Shown here: positions 58,118 through 64,000 of the stretch, in pieces
How the letters are laid out: every line of letters starts with the position of its first letter
Position numbering within the stretch: the stretch's first letter is position 1
DNA from: Chlorophyllum brunneum
Lineage: Eukaryota; Basidiomycota; Agaricomycetes; Agaricales; Agaricaceae
Direction: 5' to 3'
DNA: 64,000 nucleotides
Assembly (NCBI GenBank): GCA_963576785.1
Contig: OY756145.1
Span: 1,674,001 to 1,738,000 of the forward strand
Position numbers and translations under genes: made by a program
The notes under the pieces: generated by a model
Databases searched by the model: none
What the model saw: the letters and a program-made list of their open reading frames with translations, nothing else
Told to the model about the DNA's origin: nothing

Positions 58118-59079
58118 TTAATTAGATACCGCCGCTCCGCAGTTGGGGCTGGTAACAAAGGCTTTCACCTGTGAGTCAACCTCGTCGAGCACAGAGGTGC
58201 GGTCGATCTAATCGACCAAAAGTCAGTACAGGGCCTTTTGATAGGTATTGACAAACCCATATTTATCCTCCCTCTTCTTGCCCTCTTCACCAAGGAGTAT
58301 GTCTGCAGGCTCGTAAGTATTGGTCTGGTTGATATACGCACCCTTGACCACACTCAAGGTTTCTCCTTCTAGAACACCAGTGGCAGCCCAGACCAGTTGC
58401 CGACTAGCTACACTACCCATGTTTTGGAAAAGCCCAGAATAACGGAAGCCAAGATTGACGATACGATGACAAGCCTTGGAGTAGTGTTGAACCGCTTGGC
58501 CGTTTCAAGCATACAGGATAGCAAGAGAAATGCGAGAAGCGGAGAAGAAAGATCGTCCACTTGGAGTCTAGATAGTAATCAGCATCACAGATCTGTTGCA
58601 CATAAGTGAAGCCACCTACGTTGTCTCCCAGCCGCCCTTGGTTGCAGTGTGCCGTCGATCCATGCTAGGGGTAACGGCGGCATTTAACAGCAAGATGTCC
58701 AACCTCTCCAGGTCCTTCATGGCCCAATCCGTGAATACGCTTACGGACGAAAATTCCGAGAGGTCGACTAGCCAGAGCTCAGCCTTAGAGTATCCCGTTG
58801 CCTCCTCGAGACCCGAAATCACAACGGCACATGTCAACAACTTGTTCACAATGTACAAGCGCGAAGACTACATTGAATAGCTGCTTCGCCTTTCTCCTGG
58901 TTGCGGCATGCGAGTATCAGCTTCCCGGCACCCATTTGCGCAAAGTATTGAGCAGCTCCAAAGCCAAGACCGGTGTTAGCACCAATGACAAGGACAGTTT
59001 TGCTCTGTAAATCGATTTGACTACACTGGCATTTTACGGTACTGGTCGCAGACGGGTTGAAGAAAGGTCTCTTTGCCAT
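58118..59079 (-). pseudogene. Internally deleted short-chain dehydrogenase copy, inverted relative to the intact gene
   Basis: Exon 1 (MAKRPFFNPSAT, then IDLQSKTVLVIGANTGLGFG) and exon 2 (LEEATGYSKAELWLVDLSEF, LDILLLNAAVTPSMDRR) align almost residue by residue with the gene at 43535. Exon 3 runs to RLVIVSS and then jumps directly into sequence derived from the NPGFCYSELRR region. The stretch with the catalytic YxxxK is therefore missing. A second, smaller deletion removes the helix before SRQLVWAATGV. The tail resumes as GAYINQTNTYEPADILLGEE and a last exon with SVLDEVDSQVK. A 54-base block (58664-58717) is identical to 43900-43953 in reverse complement, showing recent shared ancestry. It cannot be a working SDR as it stands. 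Confidence 0.75.
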
Positions 59080-60202
59080 TGTTGCAGCCGGAAGCGGGGA
59101 CTAGAAAGTGAGTGTTTGGCGGGTTGTTTGAGGGATCCTGGCGCAAATATACATTTTCTACTCCAGACCCCACTTTTGCACCATTCCCGAGCCGTAGCAT
59201 ATTCCGTCAGCGTGTCGCATATCCCAGAGAGATTCCCGGGAGACAAAACTTAGGAAGAGCCAGCCATCGAGCTAGGTCATTGTTGAGTTGCACATGCGGC
59301 CTAATGTCGTTGACTTCGCCAATTGACTGCGTATACTCGTCCATTCAAGCTCGGCAGAGACCTGATAAAGGAGCCACAGCTAGTCCCTCCCCACCGCGCT
59401 CAGACAAACACTTCTCCATTCGTGCTAATAGCCGTAAGTCGGCTCAGCATACCCTTGGTTTCCAAGTGGCCTTGCATCCTGTGGTAGATATCGTAGCGTC
59501 AATGCCCGGTCTTTCTCACGCTCCCTCGCGCCGTTCCGACTCTGGACAACTATTTGTGAGCTGCCCATGGCCCGATCGATCACCACCATTTACCGAATCG
59601 ATATGAAACGCCCCGGGGTGACGGGTAGACGGTCGTCCGGGTTCGAGTGTCGACGGGGGCGCCATCACATCATAGGCGAAGCAGTACCTGTGCTCAAGCA
59701 AGTTGAGACTGGCGGGACTGTTAACTGCCTAGGTATATTTGATTTGACACCGAGAAAGCACAATTATCCAAGGGACAGATCCAAGCGTTTGCTCAAAAGC
59801 CTGCAAGGCACTTTGTTCCCACTATCATCTCCCTTGTTGCTGTGCCATTTGCTGCTGCACGAACGACAATAGGTGCGCTCTTTGTGGACTTCCGTGTAGT
59901 TCGGACTTTGGGGGTCGCCACTGGTGGTATACACTGGTTTCTGCAGAAATTTCAGAGACGTAGTATGATAATGAACTGACAAATGTATCTCCTGTATCGT
60001 CATACAGCCACCGCAAAGTGGTTAACGAGCACAGGTCTGGCATGATGTATCTTCTTGTTCTTGGCTGACGAGTTTTGTTACGTCTCTGGTTGTGATAAAC
60101 GAGTACCATGTGTGACTCCATAAACGTCCCTGTACGGACTCGTACTTATAGCCAATCAACCCATGCTTTTGGTACCCTTGCAACGTTGGGACACAATTCG
60201 TC
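59080..60202. other. Intergenic region, no supportable gene
   Basis: About 1.1 kb between the dehydrogenase remnant and F-box-like copy 4. One frame (59112-59606, +, 164 codons) is open but has no signature and is contradicted by overlapping frames. Confidence 0.5.
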
Positions 60203-61444
60203 ATGGCTACCTCTACCTCTACGGGTGACACGAATCACCATCCTCGGGAGATGTCTTGTCCTTGGACCGACAGACAGATCCAGCTATTCTCCGATCTCCC
60301 TCTACCTATTGTACGGCTCGTGTTGGAGAAAGCAATGGAGTGCAGACCACCACCCTTGCATTTGTTGCACGTATCTAAGCAAGTTCGAAGTTGGTGAGTC
60401 TACTTTGGTCTACTGTTATATCGTTGAAGGAACCAGTTACTCAGTAGTGTTACTAGGCTAGAGCCTCTCGTTTACGAACACGTCGCTATCTACAGCGACA
60501 CCGTCCTCGAAAAGTTCTACAGCACCTTCCTTGAATGCCGACATTCATCCACGAAGGATCTAGCCTTTTATCGGCGTCATGTCCGAACATTCTTCATGTG
60601 TGCCGGATATTATCACGTTGAACAACTGACGGCGATCCTTCAGGACTTGACAGGGATACGGAGTCTTGCCTGTTGGGACGCGGATTGGGGAAAGACGGCG
60701 ATGGAGATTGTGTTGGATTCGGCGAAGGTGTATGAAGGCGAGGACGTGTTCCCTTATAAACAGCTTCGACGAATATCGTTTTCTGCTTCCCTCCTCATCC
60801 GGCGCGGTATCGCTTTTACACACAGGGCTTTCCGCGATATCACCCACATGGACATCTACTTTGATCCAGCAGCTAACTGGGAGAGTCTTCGATTCCTTCA
60901 ATATCTCACTCATCTGTCTCTCGACATGGTCACCGATTTGCCAACGCCTAACAGCGACGAGTTGCCGAATAGGTTTTCTCGTATATTGGATACCTGTCCC
61001 TCAACCGTGAGGACTGTGATTTTTGGTGTTATTGATGATTTCAATACAGATTTCGACCTGATGGATTCTGAGGGTGAATATTTCCCTCCTGGATGGCCAC
61101 CTTTTAACTGTGGTCCTTCCGGGCTAGAGATTGGAGGATGGGCCCCATGGCTGACATCTGAATGGAAATGCCATGATAATGTTGACCTTGACGTTCTTCA
61201 CCCGATTGCACAACTTGCCTTCGGGAAGGTCGATTCTCGAGCAGTCCCAGGGTCGGTAACGGATGAGGTGCCTCCAAGCCAACTGTTCCGAGATCTCCTT
61301 GTCTATTTTGTCTGGCCGGGTAATAGTTTAGACTGGGATGGATCGGCGTACTGGCATAGGGATTGTTGGACGGTGGCTGAGGATATAATTGAGAGGAGGA
61401 AAGGATTGACTTATGCTAAACTTGTTAGTCAAATATCATCGTAG
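60203..61444 (+). CDS. F-box-like leucine-rich family protein, copy 4
   Basis: Exon 1 (60203-60393) starts MATSTSTGDTNHHPREM and ends with FSDLPLPIVRLVLEKAMECR and HLLHVSKQVRSW. The intron (60394-60456) splits the Trp codon in phase 2. Exon 2 starts LEPLVYEHVAIYSDTVLEKF and carries RRHVRTFFM, IRSLACWDADWGKTAMEIVL, LRRISFSASLLIRRG, FRDITHMDIYFD, LQYLTHLSLDMVTDL and ILDTCPSTVRTVI. The last third has AQLAFGKVDSRAVPGSV, DLLVYFVWPGNSLDWDG and DCWTVAEDIIERRK. 392 residues, no interruption. It is clearly the sister of copy 2, although the two lie in opposite orientation about 6.6 kb apart with copy 3, the dynactin-like gene and the dehydrogenase remnant between them. Confidence 0.85.
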
Positions 61445-61694
61445 CTTTTTACTTGATGGCAGTGAATCGTTGTGGATGTGTAGGCCAATCGGGCCGTCTC
61501 GGGTGTGAGTAGTTTGGAGACATTTGGCAGAACGAATCCCAGTCGCGGAGTGTAGTAACTTTTAGCCCTATCCTCAAATTGGGCCTCTGAAACTGTAGTC
61601 ACCCACAGCTTCGAGAGTGGTGGGTAGAACACACCCTTTTCTTAACATGTTTTTCATTATTGGTTAATGAATGTATCAAGTACAGATCAATAGT

Positions 61695-62732
61695 CTAGGT
61701 TTCTTTTGGCTTGCGTACCCAGAAGATATAATTACACTCCAAGGTTCCCCACGCATCTTTCGGGGCGAGTATCCAGCCCCCAAGAAGGGGGTTATAAATA
61801 AGACCGCGTATCTCTGCTTGTGTGCGTGGGAGATACGAGGTTGAATGACGAGTAATCCAGGGGAGGGCACTGGATCTGAGAATAGCGGATTCTTCCTGTG
61901 ATAGATTCGGTGGGGGCGAGTGGTATGTTTCGAAAAACTGAATTAGTTCCGAGGGATTGATATATTTGCTGTACGTGTGGGTGCCCGGCGTGACTTTTCG
62001 GAGGACATCTTGGGCCATGAATATTGTGAGGAAATAAGCGAGTGGTGTTCGGGATATTGTGGAGAGGAATAGATGGCCACCAGGCTGGTCGTCCTGGTCA
62101 GAGAAGAGGAAAAGCGGTTCAAAGCGTCGAGGGTACCTTGAGAAGTTCAGCACATGTCGAGAGGAATGACGCGGGATTATCGACATGTTCGAGGACCTCC
62201 ATGGAACAAACCACATCAAAACGTTTCGGCTGTTCCAGCAGTTCCTCCGCCGTCGTATGTTGATAGATTAAAGCCGAATAGGGAGAAGCCGGAGCGAGCC
62301 GTGGATCGGCCGAGGCGTGTTGGTGAGCAATTCCAATATTCTTCTCGGAGGCGTCGATGCCCAAGGTATTCGCGCCAAGGCGCGCAAGGCTCTGTGTGAC
62401 ATGAAATTAGGCTGAAGCTCGGAAGTCATATGATGAAACACAGTACATACTTCGGACAAAAGACCGCCGCCACAACCAACGTCAAGAGCATCTAGGCCTG
62501 TCAGGACACGCGTAGGATTGGGTTCTGAGCCGTCGTCACGCATAGCTTCGAGTATTTTATGCCGGACGAAATTCACACGGACTGGGTTCATCTTGTGGAG
62601 GTACTCGAATTCGCCATGTTCGTCCCACCAGTGTGCAGAGAGTTTTGAGAAGTGGGAGATTTCGTGGGGATTGACGGATGAATGGGTGGAAAGGAGGCGG
62701 CGGAGGCGGGTGGTCCGGACGAAAGGAGACAT
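61695..62732 (-). CDS. COQ3: Ubiquinone biosynthesis O-methyltransferase, mitochondrial
   Basis: Carries out both O-methylations of the ubiquinone ring using S-adenosylmethionine, on the matrix face of the inner mitochondrial membrane. The start MSPFVRTTRLRRLLSTH is a basic presequence. Then HFSKLSAHWWDEHGEFEYLH and MNPVRVNFVRHKI, the COQ3 entry signature, lead to the SAM motif I (ALDVGCGGGLLSE), which an intron follows. The next exon gives SLARLGANTLGIDASEKNI and VCSMEVLEHVDNP (motif II). After a second intron come PGGHLFLSTISRTPLAYFL and the C-terminal block with YINPSEL and SYLPRTQAEIRGLIYNPLLG. About 305 residues. An upstream in-frame ATG at 62798 would place 22 more residues before the presequence and is less likely. 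Confidence 0.94.
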
Positions 62733-62845
62733 GGTGGATGTGACGGTGTGACTGCTGTCTGCGAACACAGGTTGATTTGAAGCACTCACTCTCTCCATTG
62801 GACCCCGCTGACTAACTTCTCCTCCGCTCCCACAGGCCTGGGACT
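62733..62845. promoter_or_regulatory. Compact bidirectional promoter between COQ3 and the copper ATPase
   Basis: Only 113 bases separate the two start codons, which point away from each other, so both core promoters must share this gap or lie within the leaders. No TATA box is obvious. Confidence 0.45.
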
Positions 62846-64000
62846 ATGGACTCCTTCTTCAAGCGACTCGCCCCCTGGCGAAGTCATAGTAATACTAACC
62901 TACCCTTACCCTCGTCCCCCATCGCTCTTCCCATGGATGATTCATCCCCCCCACAGACTTCTGAGAGATGCGAGCTCCGCATCGAGGGTATGACCTGTGG
63001 CTCTTGCGTTGAGGTGTGTTCTGCACCCCTTGAGAGATTGCCCAATTGACCTGAGCCTTGTCGCTGTTGCAGGCAATCGAGGGCATGCTCCGTCAACAGC
63101 CCGGTATCCACTCTGTCAAGGTTGCGCTATTGGCAGAGCGCGGAGTCATCGACTTCGACCCCAAACAGTGGACTGTACCAAAGCTGATCGACGTGCGTCC
63201 TCCACTTTCTTCCCCCCGTTCCAACCGAGGCTCATACCCTGTTCCTTTCTATCAACAGGCAATATCTGATATTGGTTTCGACGCTACTCTCATCCCACCT
63301 GCCCGTGAAGATGTCGTCCAGTTACGGATATTTGGCATGACATGCTCCTCATGTACTTCCACCGTCGAACATGGCCTTTCTGCAGTCCCAGGCATCACAT
63401 CCGTCGCCCTCTCCCTTGCCGCAGAAACCTGCACAGTCCACTTCGACCGTTCAATGATCAGTCCACGAGAAATGGTCGAGCGAATAGAGGACATGGGTTT
63501 CGATGCCATGCTCTCTGATCAACAAGATGCTACACAGCTACAGTCTCTTACACGAGCCAAGGAGGTCCTAGAATGGAGACGGCGTTTCATCTGGTCTCTT
63601 GCCTTTGCCATCCCTGGATTCTTTGTGTCAATGATTGGAATGCACATACCCGGCGTTCGTTCTATCCTCGCCGCCCACCTCTTTAACGGACTTTATCTGG
63701 GTGACATAATTTCACTCTTGATAACGACCCCCGCCCAGTTTTGGGTCGGTGCCAAGTTTTATCGTGCAGCGTACAAGTCCCTCAAGCATGGTACTGCAAC
63801 AATGGATGTCCTCGTCATGCTCGGCACATCAGCCGCATACTTTTACTCTCTTTTCGTCCTGGTTTCTGCCATGTTCAATACCACACCCGACTATCGCCCG
63901 TTCCTTTTCTTCGAAACCAGCACCATGCTCATCATGTTCGTTTCCCTCGGTCGGTACCTGGAAAACAAAGCCAAGGGCAAGACCAGCGCTGCACTCACAG
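62846..64000 (+). CDS. CCC2: Copper-transporting P1B-type ATPase, N-terminal part (truncated by window end)
   Basis: Pumps cytosolic Cu(I) into the late secretory pathway to load multicopper enzymes such as ferroxidases. Start MDSFFKRLAPWRSHSN. Two heavy-metal-associated domains each hold a GMTCxxC copper site: GMTCGSC (split from AIEGMLRQQPG by an intron at about 63015-63072) and GMTCSSC at about 63340. Both end in a variant of the usual IxxxGFDA (ISDIGFDA, IEDMGFDA). A linker leads to the first membrane helices (RFIWSLAFAIPGFFVSMIG and others) and the copper-ATPase block GTATMDVLVMLGTSAAY. The visible part ends in LGRYLENKAKGKTSAAL before the actuator domain. The CPC, DKTG and hinge motifs lie beyond 64000. 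Fungal and animal enzymes of this class have 2-6 HMA domains; two fits Ccc2. Confidence 0.93.

Noticed and set aside
59112..59606. 164-codon plus-strand frame
   Set aside because: No signature, overlapping frames, and it lies between a pseudogene and a promoter.
27780..62732. Isoprenoid gene cluster (ERG13, CAX4, COQ3)
   Set aside because: The genes are spread over 35 kb among unrelated ones and act in different compartments. Chance co-location is the simpler reading.

Overview
The window looks like a nuclear contig of a filamentous basidiomycete, most likely an Agaricomycete. Nearly every gene is cut by many short introns of about 45-65 bases with GT-AG ends, genes are dense on both strands, and several families are typical of mushroom-forming fungi (expanded BCS1-like AAA ATPases, F-box-like leucine-rich paralogues, SUR7/PalI-like membrane proteins). 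No tRNA, rRNA, CRISPR array or bacterial-type operon was seen. Gene models below were assembled by eye across introns, so the outer limits are firmer than every internal splice site.

Region 0-9.3 kb: an allantoate-permease-type MFS transporter, cardiolipin synthase (CRD1) and, on the minus strand, a very long coiled-coil protein whose C-terminus looks like the pole-body/MTOC-targeting module of Pcp1/Spc110/Mto1-type proteins. Region 9.4-13.3 kb has no gene I can support. It begins with a 1.1 kb AT-rich island almost devoid of CpG, probably a methylated and decayed transposon. Region 13.3-17.2 kb is a Reg1/DUF1752-type protein phosphatase 1 regulator. Region 17.2-22.2 kb appears empty. At 22.2-22.8 kb there is a small two-exon zinc-binding GFA/CENP-V-type gene that is easy to miss.

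Region 23.6-37.3 kb: a second MFS transporter, HMG-CoA synthase (ERG13), an RNase P p40-like subunit, a low-complexity hypothetical protein and a VPS9 Rab5-type exchange factor with a CUE domain. Region 37.6-43.0 kb is a tandem array of four SUR7/PalI-like four-helix membrane protein copies: one frameshifted, one intact, one gutted, one intact.

Region 43.5-61.5 kb is a duplication-rich accessory block. A short-chain dehydrogenase gene is present once intact (43.5 kb) and twice as a decayed copy (45.3 kb, and inverted at 58-59 kb). Four members of one F-box-like gene family lie at 51.6, 53.6, 56.4 and 60.2 kb, all split by an intron at the same place and phase. Between them sit ordinary housekeeping genes: pantothenate synthetase (PAN6), dolichyl-diphosphatase (CAX4/CWH8), a BCS1-like AAA ATPase and a dynactin p22/p24-like subunit.

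Region 61.7-64.0 kb: COQ3 (ubiquinone O-methyltransferase) and a copper P-type ATPase (CCC2-like) transcribed away from each other from a gap of about 113 bases; the ATPase runs off the window end. The housekeeping genes cover isoprenoid supply (HMG-CoA synthase), its use in quinones and dolichol (COQ3, CAX4), mitochondrial lipid and respiratory assembly (CRD1, BCS1-like), CoA synthesis (PAN6) and microtubule transport (MTOC protein, dynactin). This co-location looks ordinary and is not evidence of a cluster.
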